DNA of 64,000 bases from Vanessa cardui (Eukaryota > Arthropoda > Insecta > Lepidoptera > Nymphalidae). The position numbers and the translations under genes are program-made. The notes under the pieces were generated by a model that was given only the letters and a program-made list of their open reading frames with translations, was not told the DNA's origin and made no database searches. Numbering within the stretch: position 1 is the first letter of the stretch; each line of letters begins with the position of its first letter. The stretch covers positions 3,224,001 through 3,288,000 of the forward strand of contig NC_061126.1 in assembly GCF_905220365.1 (NCBI RefSeq). The letters run 5' to 3'. Positions 47,701 through 62,700 of this stretch are shown in pieces.

Positions 47701-50700
47701 TACAACCTTTCAGAAAGATTAAAGAATGATAAAATATATACTTAGTATTTTTTTGAGTAAATTTTCGGATGTTAAGTAATTCGAATATACATATTTACTA
47801 CAAGCAGTTACAATGATACGATAACAAGGAATTGCTTTAAAAGGTTCTTGTACATTAATGAATCAAAAAAATCATTACTACTTAGTAAGTAGTAATAGTC
47901 TGGTATTATGGCGACAGCTATAGTACAGCCATACAGTGAAGTAATAATGCAAGGTTTTTTTATTTTACTTTTTTGTTGGTAAGCTTGGTTGGTTAATGCG
48001 ACACCATATTGTAAGGTGGTCCGTTGACATTGGCAATGTAATAAATAAATAATCCCTTCAGTCATTAGTCACTCGCCACCAATCTTGGAAACTAAGATGT
48101 AAGATGCTTGAAGTTACACTGGCTCACTTAACCTTAGAACCGAAAAACAACAAGTCGTTATGACTTGTTGTTTTTCTTTCTTGTGTCTGAAGTTCCACTG
48201 CCTCATTCCACCTTAGAACCGACACAACCACAATAAATATTGTTGTTTTGCGGTAGAATGTGTGAAAATCTCATCATACCTAGATCAGCATGCCCTAGTA
48301 CCAAGTATAAAATACATTTTATTTTTTTACATAGTACAGCTTAAGATTTAACTGAGCTATGTAAGTTTGTTTGTTAAAACAATCTTATAATATATGACAT
48401 TTTAAATTACAACTAGTAAGTACCGTCATATATTATCCTATCATCACACGTTTGATAAATTTGCAGACATCTTTATGGCAAAACAACTTTATGAGATTAT
48501 TTGAATTAGATCACCAAATAACCATAAGCAAATTATCAGTGGTGTGTTTCCATCCTACAGAATTTACAAGGTTACTTCGGCAATTGTATTTCTCATATTA
48601 AGGCTAACGCGTGAGAATAAAACCTGTAATTATGTAAATTATTATGTACCGTCATCAAAGTATTATGCGTTTGAACCCGCGTTACATGATTTTATATAAT
48701 TTATTTTCAGTATTACGCGTTAAAGAATGTAATAAATTACATCTTGTATAGTAACTGGTAAATGATGGGTAGCGCATACTGAGTAACTATTTTGTATTTA
48801 GTGTCAAGTGTAGTTTTCAGGTAGTTCGATCATACACTCAATCAATGTTGTTACTTTGATTTTACGGGAGTGCTAAAGTTGCCCCTAAATTTTCATATGT
48901 TTAATACGTTCATTTCGGACTCAGTTGTAAAGGAATAAACACCAATTCTTCTCCTTCAAATGACATGAGTCTTTAGGTCAGTAGTAGAATATTTGTATAA
49001 ATTATTTTCATTAGACATAGTTCAATGAACCTTGTATTCCAAGAGGACAATGAACCCAGTATTATTTATAAATACTATTCAAATTGTATACTATTTATGT
49101 TTCGAGGAAAGAATTGTAATACTCACGATATTCCATAATACACGAACATGCTGATGTCATACCAATGGATAGCTAGATATCTTAAAACGGTTGAAGCTGC
49201 TGCAATACCGACGATGAGCGCCAGGCCCGTTTTTCTAAACTTCCAGAGTATGTACATCAGAGGTAGTGTCGCCACGTATAGTTGCATGTCCATTCCAATT
49301 TGGTGGGTATGAGTTAAGCACTGAAAATATAAAATATTATTATGTCCTGATTATTCATCTAGTGCGTGAATACTCTACGTATTTATGTAATTAATTACAT
49401 GAAAGCACAATAGATGATGAAATATATTAATAAAGATTTATTTCTGTGTAACCTAAACGGGCCTACATATGCCGGTTCAAATATATTTTATGGAATGAAG
49501 TACATTACATACTTGAGTTTAAACTAAAAATAAAATATGACTGCAGAAATAAAAACTAAATCACGAATTTTAATTATGTTTGAAGATGATACATTGGATT
49601 TAAGAGTATTGCAAAACATTCCTTAAACATAGCACGTTAATTTCTTACGTCATTTTTCGGTCAGAAAATCGGTATTGCTTTTCAACTGGGAAATAATCCA
49701 AGCATTCTTGTCACCGTTTCTCGAGCTCATAATTTGTACATTCAAACAAATAATTGAAAACAAAAGATGGAACTATTCTGCGGTTATTTATAAAAATGAC
49801 GAAATTATAAATAAATTAATGTTTGCGTTTCGATTATAGCTTGTATAAACCACAAATTTTATTAAGCCACGATTTCATTAGTATAAGTTATACGCGATTC
49901 TATTGTTACTTTAGAAATAGACATTTGTGAATACAATGGTATCACTATATAGGATCATTTTAAAATATAACCAGTATAATCCTCCTAAAATTGATATAGT
50001 TAAGTCAGTTAATATGTATCAATATTTCAAACGAAAACAAGAATGTTGATAAAATACTCGCTTAAATATATCAGTTATCTCGGTGACTTTCTTTCCCCTA
50101 TTTTTCTTCTGTGACATATATCTTTATGGAGCTGTGATAGATTGACAACTAATTTCGCAAGTATTGCTTTTATATTAATTAAAGTGTTTTTTTTTGGGTG
50201 TCAAGACATTGTTTTTTGTTATTTGGAACTTAATCATTATCACTTGCATGTTTAGATATTATTATTATTTTATATCTAATATATTTACTTCTGTGTATTT
50301 TTTACATTTTAGTGTCAATGATAGTCATTCTAAAGAGACACGCGAGCTTAGTAAAGGTCTTATTAACCGAAAACCACAACCTTCATAGTTCCAACCTTTA
50401 TAGAGTTACATGTTCCATTATGTTTAAGTGACATTGCGATTCTGTAAGAAGTCACTTCGTATCTTTTGTATTCCGCCGATTTACAGTGATACGCCATTTT
50501 GATACTTGTATCCTACACATTTTATAATTATTACAGTCAAAGTCGCATATCACATTCAGTAATTTACTTTCTTCTTCTTCAATTTATTCTGTTACTTAAT
50601 TGTTCTGTGGTGAGTTTCGAGCTTCTAGCAGAGTGCTTCTGCCTCTTACAAATGCAAAAACCTTGAGGCAATATAAAAAGAACACTTTGTTTTACTGGCT

Positions 50701-53700
50701 GGCTAATTTAGTACCCTGTTAATTTGATTTGTTATTCAACAGAGTAGAACTTGTATCCTTGCTACCTCGTGCAGTCATGACTTGAAAAATAATTATTTTT
50801 TATTTCATTAACATATCGTCCTAACGTTGAGTGGACAATGTGATGAATACTTTTGTACTTAATGAAGGTTGGCAGATTGGTATATAGTCACCATCGCCAT
50901 AGACATTGGCAATTTAAGAAGTATCTCTTACGTCGCCAATGCGCCACTGACATTGGAATCTATGAATCTCTTGCGCTTATTGGCTCACTGCTACTTTTTT
51001 GAAATTTTTATTTTGAAAATTATATATAAGGAACAATAAAATGTAATTTTCATCGTGAACGGTAAGTTTTTAGAGAATATTCAGTACATTCAGTCATTAT
51101 ATATATATCATTCAGTATCTATTCATTAATTCTTTTATGAACACATTTCTATAAATATATTGCGTATACTTAGATTAATATTCAGTACTAGCCATGTATC
51201 CCGAAACAGAAAGATAATCGATTCTCCCCTTTAAAAAGATATTTTTTTAAAAATTCTTCCCGACAACGTAGGTTGTTTATGTAATAATATAAATTATAAC
51301 CATTATTCAGTAGTTTTGATTCAGAACGAACGAACGATTTTCAAGCATGGATTACATATTTGTAAAAATAATAATAACATGGTATCGTTATCTATACCAT
51401 TACGTAAAACACTGATCTGTGAACAAGTCTTTATCTCGTAAGATTTTTTTATAGTTCTTTCATCAGTGTCAGATTTTTCGTTCTTTTTTTAAATATTATG
51501 ATTACTAAAAGCGCAACGTTCTCTATTTAAATAACATATTGTGTTAAATGATTAATATGAACCAAAAGATTTCCTCACGCCTTTATTAAATTTAGGACTT
51601 TTCCATAGACGATAAATAATCTGAAATAATATGAAGTGAAATATTTAGGGTCAGGGAGTAGGCTTGACCCTGTGAAATATTCGCAATGGTCTGCCCTTTT
51701 TTTGTAGATACTCCCTGTCAGCTACGGGATTAAGTATAATATTGTAATTTTTCCTTATGAAAAATATTATGTCCATATATCAAATGACTGATTATGTATT
51801 TGTAAATCAGCACGAAGAATATATTTTCACAAAAAAAAAATTTTGTTAATATATTCAAAAGAAGGCTAGTTATGGAGGATTTTTTATTAACTTCAGCATT
51901 AATATACCCTGACAACTCGCCTTGGATTTGCAAGGGTGTAGTTTATTTACAAAGAAAATTATGTAATATAAATTTTCAAATGCAGTTTCTCAGTGTCCTT
52001 GTTGATACAAAATACGCATCGGTTGTGTGATTATTCAAAGAAATGTTCCCACACAAACAAAGGAAAAACTGTGCCTTATTTTTGAAGTAAATCTTGGGTC
52101 ACCGGTTTAACAAAATAAATAATAATCCTCGAACATTAAAACATCATATATTAAATAAATTTAATGTTACGTGTTAGCAAATATAAAAAGTCGTGCTGAC
52201 ACACATCTGTATTTTTTGGGTTAAGGTAAATACAGTGAAAAATCAATGTATAACTGCTGTGTGGACCTTTTTAAGGTCACACTGGGTTTAAATATGTAAA
52301 AACGATATGCAGTCACTGTTTGTACATACTTTATAAGTATTTTTATGTATTGTAATGTTTACAATACATGAAAGCAACAAATTCGAAATCCTAATCGACA
52401 AATAAGGTAAGTGGGGACGATAAAAGCGGGTAGACGTATTTTTATTCTATCGCCAAAAAGCAATACAATTAGTGTTTTCTGTAGGCATAAAAATATAGCG
52501 TTTATTCCTACGATTGGTTGTGGAGTATGTTTAAAACATAATGTATAATACTTAGTATGGTGTCACCCGAAAAAATCAATGGTACTAAATTTACTTGAAA
52601 AATATACCTACTTTTCCTCAGAAAGTTATGAATGAAAACAATTTTTCATCAAAAAAACAAACAAGTAAACATGAACCATGATGAAGTAATCGTCAATTAA
52701 GCTCCAAATTCTCTCTTAACGAGAAAAAGAAAATCCAACTGTAGCCAAGTCAAACAACTCATAGTGATTGTTTCTGCTTTGTCGGTCTAGTGGATTCTGG
52801 TCACATATCCTGAGGTCCTGGGTTCACAACCACGTTCAAGCCAATAAAAATTTATGAGATTTTTCTATACTTTCTTAGAAATAACCTGGATTCGGAACTG
52901 GAAAGTGTGGATATTCCCGTGCCTCGGATAGCACATAATGCTGTTTGTCTAGCGTCTGAACTCTTCTCGTTGTTTCGGAATTGTCCCATTAGATTGAGAG
53001 TGACTAAAAAGGGAGCGTACCGGTGTACACGCACACATGTGCATAATAATGTATTCTGCTTAGTTATCTCCATGGTGATTGGCTGTTGCTGAAATCAGTC
53101 ACACTTAAATGGCTGATCTCTCTTGTGATTGGCCCTTGCCGAAATCGGTCAGGAGGGCATCATCATAAGCTTCTAACATTTTCTTAATGACAAATATTTA
53201 GACTTTATGAATTTAAATATAGAACATTAATTTTAACAAGAACATTTTAGTTCACATCTACAGAAAGTAGGTCTGTTGTTAATTAATTAGAATATAATTT
53301 ATCCTCATTTGTATTTGTGCTGTGAGGATATTTTAATTTTTAATCTGTTTGTATTTAATTAAGTCTATTGTCGTATGTAAATAAGAGCTACGTAATTAAA
53401 CAAGAGCTTAAATAGAATTTCATTTGTAATATAATGTCCACTTTTAACGTCCTTCAAAGAATGATAATTTTATTATTTATCAGGTAAAAGTAGGAATAAG
53501 TACGGTTTCGTACATTTATACAAAACTAGCGACCCGTCCTGGCTTCGCACGGGTGTACATATTCCCTGGCGGTCTGATTATTTTCGACATATTTAACAAT
53601 TGACGTTCGAAAAAAACGAATTCCTCTGTCTATTAGTGAAAACGGCATGATAATCCGTTCATAAGTTTTGGAGTGTTTTGCGAACATAAAGACAGACAGA

Positions 53701-56700
53701 CGCGGGGGACTTATTTTTATAATATGTCGTGATGTTAAAAGTCAAAAATCTTGGTTCAATTTAGAAGCACTACACTTGCTAATTGACGTATCTATGTACC
53801 AATTAACATACATATATCGTCACACAGCTTAATTCGTTCTCGTTTATTAATGTTGTAATTTCTTGGAGTCATTATCATTATTTAATTTTTTCATTTTTTC
53901 TCATCTCTTTTTTTTTCTTGACAACGACATAGATGATATTAATCTTATTTTGCTGATTCTGATCGGAATCTGATTTTTGTTTATCTTCCGTGTCTTCCTA
54001 AATCAATACTGGTTGTGTATCATCGAATCTTTTGTTGACCTGTATTGTCTCCTTGCGAAACAGTACGGGTAGCTTGCATTCTATATATTAATAATCGTTA
54101 TATTTTCTAAAATGGTTTATGTTGTATTGATGAGTATAATAAAGATATACCTTTTCTTACTAAGCTATTTGATATCCCGCTTTAGATTTACTTTTCTTGT
54201 TCTTATTGTCATTGGTTACTTTAATGTCAAATTTTAGTACGTTCGATTCAGAGGATTCATATAATGAGGCAAAAGACAGACAGACAGCTATTATCGAGTT
54301 CATAATATTGATCAGATGAATATTTATTTGTTTAAGTAGGTCATAGGTAAAGATAAAGTGATATTAATTTGTTTTTGATTGTTATTCATTTCATTATTCA
54401 ATTCATCATCTTCATTTAATAGGAAATAATTAATGACACATTTTTAACCATATAAAAGTGTCATGTCCGGAAATTTGATGTAAATAATTTTGGTTTAAGC
54501 AAAGCAACAGCCTGTAAATTTCCCACTGCTGGGATAAGGCCTCCTCTTCCATTAAGGAGAGGGTTGGGAACATATTCCACGAACCTATTCCAATGCGGGT
54601 TGGTGAAATGCACATGTGGCAGAATTTCGATGAAATTAGACACATGCAGGTTTCCTCATGATGTTTTCTTTCACTGCCGAGCACGAGATGAATTATAAAC
54701 ACAGATTTTGGTTTATATTTATTGAATTATATAGATGTTTAATTTTTTTAGAACAATAATTAGTAATTTATTTTTATTAACTAAATACTGAGCTTTACTT
54801 AAATATGCAAGTTCACAAAGTAGCAGAGCTAAAGTCAGGCCGGTTCTAATATTGCCTACCTATTTGCATGTATTCGCACATCTGGACAAGGCGTCTAATA
54901 AAATTAACTTAGTATATAATATACTCATCGTTTCTATTTTCTACTTCATTTATTTTTTATTTTTTTATCAATTGTCTAAATGTTAAATAATTAATAAGCA
55001 TGTTATTATTGCAGTGTTTATTGTATAGAGTATAGACTGTAGTATTTATTGAATAGAGTATAGTTAAAAAATTGTTATTGGAGGCTACAGTAACTATTAA
55101 TGCTGTACATACCTATTAAGTGTTTGAAGTTGTATCTGTCATTTTTCTGTATTCTTGTTTTCAGTGTTATATTTCAAATACTGTGGTGTATCGATTAAAT
55201 AAATAAATAAATATAATAGTATTTGAACCGATACCATATTTAAGTATTCAATGCACTGCGCTATATCGGTGCGATGTAAGTTCATATTCATCTCACACTC
55301 ATAATTGGGTCGCGTTGACACTCACACAATGCTTTCCAAAAACTCAGTGTTCAGCAAAAAGTGCTCGCTTCGCAACACATATTTATTAAGTGGGTGACAC
55401 AGTGTCGGTTATATAACGCTCATGGGAACAGAATTATTAATTGTTTGAAGCTATTGTTCAATATGTTTGATCAGAGATTCATTTTCAAGTATTATCTACC
55501 GAAAGATTTATACGTTTTGACTGCTGTATGTATGAATAGCGCAGTGGTTAGGATATCTCAATTTTGAGTAAATAGCACGGGTTTAAATTTTGGTGGTGGA
55601 GCAGGTCGAATGAGTCTGTGTCACATGTTGAATACACACCAACTCAAATTGGAGGAGAATATTGGAATAAGCTAAAATAGAATATGCTTCTCTACATAGA
55701 GATTTATCCCTTATCACGAGAATATGACATACACGTACATGTCTACAAGAACATGCAGTATAAATATTGGGTCGTTTAATAACGAATGATATGGTTACTT
55801 AATCAAACGCGTATAACGAAAATTTTACCCTCTATAAAAAATGTACAAAAATGTACAAGGTAAAGCAGTAGTTGTAAGGCATTTAAATTAACCCACAGCA
55901 TATTATAAAGTTATAAAAAATAAAAACAAAGAACATACCATCTCCTCGAAGCCGAAGTAATTATGTATGAATAGAAAACTTTTCCACATGTTTTTTTCGC
56001 AAACTCGACTGTGTTCCTCAACCACGAGATTCCACTGGGGCCCGTTATTTACGTCGGGCAGAATGTATGTGCAGAATAACATTATGCTCAGGAACATTGG
56101 GAAGAGTCTGTGAAACAAAACACAACGATGTTAATCGCTGGAGTAAAGTAATAGTCATGTTATATTGTATTAGTAGGAATTAACATTTAGGAAATAATAT
56201 AGAGGAATGCAATTTAATAAACTCAAAAACGGGCCTTTACATGATTTAAAATGGACCACTAATGGCCCATCTGATGGTAACTGGTCACTACTGCTTATAT
56301 ACATCAACAATGTAAGAAAATGTATCCCTTATATGGCCATTGCGATACTAACTTTGGGAACTAAGGTGTCAGGTCCCTTGTGCGTGTAGTTACACTGACA
56401 CACTCACCCTTTGAGACGGCATAAAACAATATTAAGTATATGTCAAAAGTTCAAAGTTCTATTACCGAGCTATAACAAAAAAGTAATATTTTTAAGCAGG
56501 TTTATTTATACGTCACAATAGAAAAAAAATGTTGTATTGGTTAGTAGTTATTTGTATACGAAAAAATAAAAATTAAGATGCATAAATCTTAAGTCTTAGT
56601 TAAAAAGGTACGATAGTTTTCCGTCATATTTAAATGATATTTATAATAAAGAATTAGCGCAATATTTTTAAAGTTTTGAGTGGAACAGAAAACAGTACAT

Positions 56701-59700
56701 TTATGTTATTGATGACTTTTTAGTTAATGTGGACAAAACGGTAAAAAAACTGGTTGGTTTTTATATATTATCTGGGACGCTTGATGCGTAGATGTTGATT
56801 TAGTTAATAAATAAGATCATTCACGATTAATGTTATTACTGTATTCTAAGATTTATATTATCTAGTTTTGTTATTTACAACGTATATACGCAATTGTGTA
56901 TTTATTTATAAGTCTAATTCGCATCCACGGCTTCGTTGACGGATGGTCGTAGGTTTTACATAATATGAAAAAGTAGCCTATGTGCGTCTTTGGGGTTCAA
57001 GCTTGCTTCATAACATTTTTTAATGTTATTAGTGGCAGATGTGCGAGACAGAAAATGTCGAAATAATCGTACTTTTCTTCGAATTTTGTCGAGATTTCCA
57101 TTAAATTTCATCAAATATGGTTCAGATGGACGCGAAAGCGTAGACTAAGTTACATATATATATTTTTTTATAGTATAGGTTGGCGGGCGAGCATATGGGC
57201 CACCTGATAGTAAGTGGTCACCATCACCCATAGACAATGACGCCGTAAGAAATATTAACTATTCCTTACATTGTCAATGTGCCACCAGCCTTGGGAACTA
57301 AGATGTTATTTCCTTGTGCCTGTAGTTACACTGGCTCACTCACCCTTCAAACCGGAAAACAACAATACTGAGTACTGTTATTTGGCGGTAGAATAACTGG
57401 TGAGTGGGTGGTACCTACCCAGACGGGCTTGCACAAAGCCCTACCACCAAGTAAATATAGTATATAGATAGTAAATGTTTAATTATTATATTAGTAAAGA
57501 TATTTTATTTTAATGTGTGTATACATTAATTAAGAAACATGATATCCGCGCTTGTCACGTCAATAATCTGAATTTAATGTGGGTCAAATTGCAAACAACA
57601 GCTAGTTATAAAATAAATAGTATGAGATGAGATTTTTATTCCCCCAGCCTACCAACCCGTGTCATAAAAAAATCATTACCGTTTTTAATTAAAAATAAAA
57701 TAAACACGTGCGTACTAATGCTTGATGATTCAGACGAACTTAAACGATTTATTAATTAAATATGTATTAGGTTTTTTCTTAATCATAATTGAAGGGGTCA
57801 AATAATATACTACTTTATGATTGACATGTATTTAATAGATATTTAGTGACATGTCCCAGTAATCTATAACAATATTAAAAATACGATATTCGGTGTGTTT
57901 GTTGGTCTAGTTTGAAACAAAATAGAACATAGACTAATTTTTTATATCTAACATCTCACAAACACAGAAGGGAGAGGTGTCCCACTAATACTACAGCGAA
58001 GCCACAAGCTAATCCTAGTATAAAATACATATATGCACAATAATATAATGTAACAGATATAAATTATTATGGATATGTAAAACAACAGACTAGATATGCA
58101 AGTATTTTAATTCTTTTTCATAAATTATTAAATTAAAAAACAGATTTTTTATTCATAAATTAACTTTTTTAAATGTTCCAAATCATTTAGATATATTTTG
58201 TTAAAAGTCGAGAGGACTTTGACCTTGGGCAAAACAAATAGTTTTCATATGCTTGTTTTATAAATAAAATATTCATATTTATATAATTGCTAGATATATA
58301 TTTTTTGTTTCTATGGGGATTAAGATATTTTACTTTATCGTCTAGTCTGGTTATTGTATTCAAAAACGATTTGTTTAACTCATGCGTGTTATAAATCAAA
58401 ATCATTAAGAAAATGTTCCTAATGTTCTCGTAGGTTTCGAATATATACATGTGAGGACATGTATGTGATATATAATTCATTATGAATGACTTTTATGGTT
58501 GTTCCTTGGAACTCGAAAAACGTTTGTATAATATACAAACTATAAGGCTATAAGTTCTAAATTTGAATTTTCACATACGACGTTTAACCTTAACAGAATC
58601 CGATTGTGATTAGGTATTATGCAAACTGAGTGTTCTCAGTGTCTGAAAAATGAATGGTTTAAATTTTAAGTTTGGCTATAGTTTATTTTACATTATTATA
58701 TCTTTATTGTATTAAATATTTTTTGGGCAAGTATTAAATAATTTAAAGATCAATTATTTGAGATAATTGTTTTTGTGGAAGACAAGAAGCTATTTTATTC
58801 AAAGGCCTATCTCAAAAGGCTATAAACATTTTTCCAGCTTCAATAACGAATATTTGTTTTGAATTGTTAAATGCAAAATATTTATATCATATACTAACCT
58901 CACTTATAAATATTGACGAAACAATATATACCATGAATAATTTGAGGTATTCTGAATTTAAATTGAAGTGCGATTTTGATTGATTAATGTTTTTTTAATT
59001 GCTTTCGATGTATCGCTTCCGCAATCGACTAATAATAAATGGCTTAGCCAAGATCGCACCGTGGCTGTTACTTTTACTTTATAAGAGAAAAAAATGCCAA
59101 TTTTCAAACAAAATTGTTAAATCTATTCAGCAGTTTACTATCTAAGAAAACAATTTTAAATAGTATAAGGACAATATTATTTCAAAGGTTTCATTTAATA
59201 AAAGATAACAACATTTTTAAGTTATTCAAATAAAATTTGATTTATAAATTGAATTATGTTTACAAATAATCTGGGGATGTTATTAGTGATTTTTTATTTT
59301 TAAATTTCCCTTTAATTTTATTTATAAAACGATAAAATCTATATTAGGGAATAATAACATACCTGAACCACCTGGCGAGCATTCTGTCCTTAAAGTTTAT
59401 AGTTCCTTTCTTTTCTAAGTCTTGAAGAAGATTGTGTGCGTTTAAAAATCCACTCAGATACAAGAAACTATCTGTATAGATGATCGCCGAACGCCCGATC
59501 ACAGCCCAAGGCATTCCAAATACCTGAGAAAAACAAAACTTTGAAGAAAAATGTTTTTATACTATACGAAGCATGATGCCAATCTTATTAATTATAACAG
59601 ATAAATTATTAATTTTGGCACGACTGTCTCAGTTCAATGGGATATGTTGCTTCATTTCCCAAGAACTTGGGTTTAAGTCCATAGTTGGTCCAATAAAAAG

Positions 59701-62700
59701 TTGTTAGTATTCTCTATCAAGGAATCAGTAAATCAGTTGTCTCCTGAACTCACACGCGATTTCTACCTCATTGAAGAATGAGAAAATATGAGAATAGGGA
59801 ATAGATTTCTTTTGTTTTTGCACGCGTAGGTGATTTTGTGAAGTACAATATCTGTGTGGCGTCGCAGTCGTGACCGAAATAGGTCATTAGGTCGTAATTA
59901 AATTTCAATGGAAGAAACAGAGCCGTATAAAAACAATGCCCTTGATTTATGCGGATATCTTTATTGTTTATTTGTGGAAATCTTTCCGAATTACATATAT
60001 GAAATGAATCTGTATACCAGACACCTTTGTTATCTAGTAGATCGTTCTGTATAATGAAAAAATATTTGTGTTGTTGTTAAATGTTTTTTTATATGCAAAT
60101 AATGTGTGGCTTACTCGGGATGCCCCGCAGATGTTAGTCATCGACATTAATACTTATAAAAAGAAAACCAATAAGTGAAATAAATAAAACAATAATAACG
60201 TGTTCTTCATTCAATTATTAATATTTCATGTTTATTTTTCACTAGCTGTGCATGCCACCTTATAGGTGTTTAAATTTAACAAAAATAAAATTATTGTAGC
60301 CTAAATATCAGTTATCTGCCAGTAAAAGTCCCGTTAAAATCGGTCGACTGGACCGATTTTAACTGCTGATGTTCCGGCCGGAACAAACAGACGGACAAAA
60401 TTTGTAAAAAAATATTATTTTCTTACATGTACCGTGTATACATACATGTATTGAGTAGAAAAGGGCTACTTTAATATTACAGACAGACACTCCAATTTCA
60501 TTATATAAGATTATTAAAGTAACTGATAAGAACAATTGTATAGAGCACATATCACTCTCCCAAAAGGGAGTAGAAAACTGCGGCGGAGAGGGAGCACGAG
60601 ATCATAAGAGAGCACCATGATGTTTACCTTTACGAGACACGAGTGGGATTTACCCCTAAGGCGTGCCAATAGAACACATCAATGTTAATGTTAAATAATT
60701 ACCATTAAAACCCAACATAATTTTACTATGTGTATTCGAATGTTTGTGTCAAGGTTTATTTGTATAAAAATGACCCTCAATACGATTAGAGGGGAACTAT
60801 TAAAAATCAATTCGCAATAGCCCTAAGTTATCTATACGGAAGTGTTTATTGTAAATATTCCCATCATAAAACGAGCTCATAAAAAACGATAAAGTCCGGT
60901 TTAGAATGTGGTTTTTACTAACACGATTTTTTTTTAAATTATCGATAATTTTTATTAAAAGACATATACAAGGAACGTCATTTTTCAAACGCAATAATAT
61001 AATCCTATTAGATAAAATACTAAAAAAAGACGTAAGTGTATGTAATAAATGTTGATAATCAGATTAGTATAAATAAAATGATTTATTTCAAAAAATAGTT
61101 ACTAATTCTTTTTTTCTTTTCATCTTGTAAGACTAGGTTTTTTTTTAATGAAATATTTTGTCGTACGAGCATATGGGCCACTTGATGATAACTTATCACC
61201 CATAGACGATAACGCTGTAAGAAATATTAACTATACCTTACATCGTCAATGCGCCACCAACCTTGGGAACTCATATGCTATGTCCTTTGTGCCTGTAGTT
61301 ACACTGTACTCACCCATCAAACCGGAACACAACAATACTGCGTACTGTTGTTTAGCGGTAGAATATCTGATAAGTGAATGGTACCTACCCAGGCGGGCTT
61401 GCACAAAGTCCTACCACCAAGTAAAACCATTAAAACTCAACTAAAGTAAAGGATACTTGGATCCTTCCACAGATTAATGTTTATTGGAGGAAGAGTGCAA
61501 TCAGCATTGTCAGAAGATTAAGCTAATTCATACCTCATGAAGAAGCCTGTAACCATGGAGAGGTTAGGTCTCCCGTGCCTCATAAAACTTTAAATTAGAA
61601 AACAATAACACACAGCATAGCTGTTAGCCTATATGTACCTAGCCCAATAGAATTATTATATAAATTGATGTTGACACATCTGTTTGATATTAATCGCCCC
61701 AAGCACTGTTTGACCGATCACCATGAGTTGACACACGTGCTTTTTTGTGGTCAAGTTTTTCCTACCATCCCATGGTTTGTGACACATTGTAATGCATATA
61801 TTATTGTGTAAGTGTCTTCTTTATATGTATTATCTATTTTTATTATAATTGTTTTTGAATAATAATATTGAATTATTATACATAGGTTTGCTTAAAGATT
61901 TAATAAAAGCTATTATTGTTGCCACAATGCAAATTAACTGTTTTGATAAATCACAATATATCAAAGATCATTACTTCCGAAATTACATCTGTTTTTTAAA
62001 ATGATTGTCTAATTAATGCATATGTGTGTGTTATATACGGAAACTGCGCCTACACGTAAGATCTGTAGTCACCATTAACCTTCGGGGTATTTCCTTTAAA
62101 CTGTCACGAATCTAAATTTTGTGACCGTCTATCGCAGAACAACGAACCTGTTTCTAATTTCGATGGTCAGGAATTTCATTTCCGCTAACATTCATTTTTG
62201 TTACTGATTGTCAGATTTGTTTCGTGCGATGTCCTTGAGGATTAACTTAACGTGCGTCGGAAAGAGGTGTAAAAATAAGAAGTAAGAGTGAATAAATATA
62301 TCGAATAGTAGATCGAGATCGTATAAGCTCGATTCGAAGCGAAGTAAAAGAAATGTAAAATCGATAACACTAACTGTAAACGATTTATGACAGTCTTGAT
62401 ATCACGTAGGTAGTTTTAATAAAAAATGTTCCGGTTTTCGAGCCGAGATGCCCCAGTGGTTAGAACACGTGCATCTTAACCGATAAATGCGGATTCAAAC
62501 CCAGGCAAGCACCACTGTATATATAAATGCTAAATTTGTGTTTATATTTATTTAGGTATTTCGAGCTCGGTGGTGAAGGAAAACATCGTGAGGAAACCCG
62601 CATGTGTTTAATTTCATTGCAATTTTGTTACATGTGTATTCCACCAACCCGTATGGAACAGCGTGGTGGAATATGTTCCAAACAGCAGACAGAAGAGGAA

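Larger units (their letters stand above)
49321..55938. other. 6.6-kb intron of the nrf-6-like gene
   Basis: Largest intron in the window. AT-rich with no internal gene on either strand that I can support; it holds the repeats listed at 50865, 52775, 53526, 54505 and 55540. Open frames such as 50194-50388 and 51730-51933 look like chance. Confidence 0.5.
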
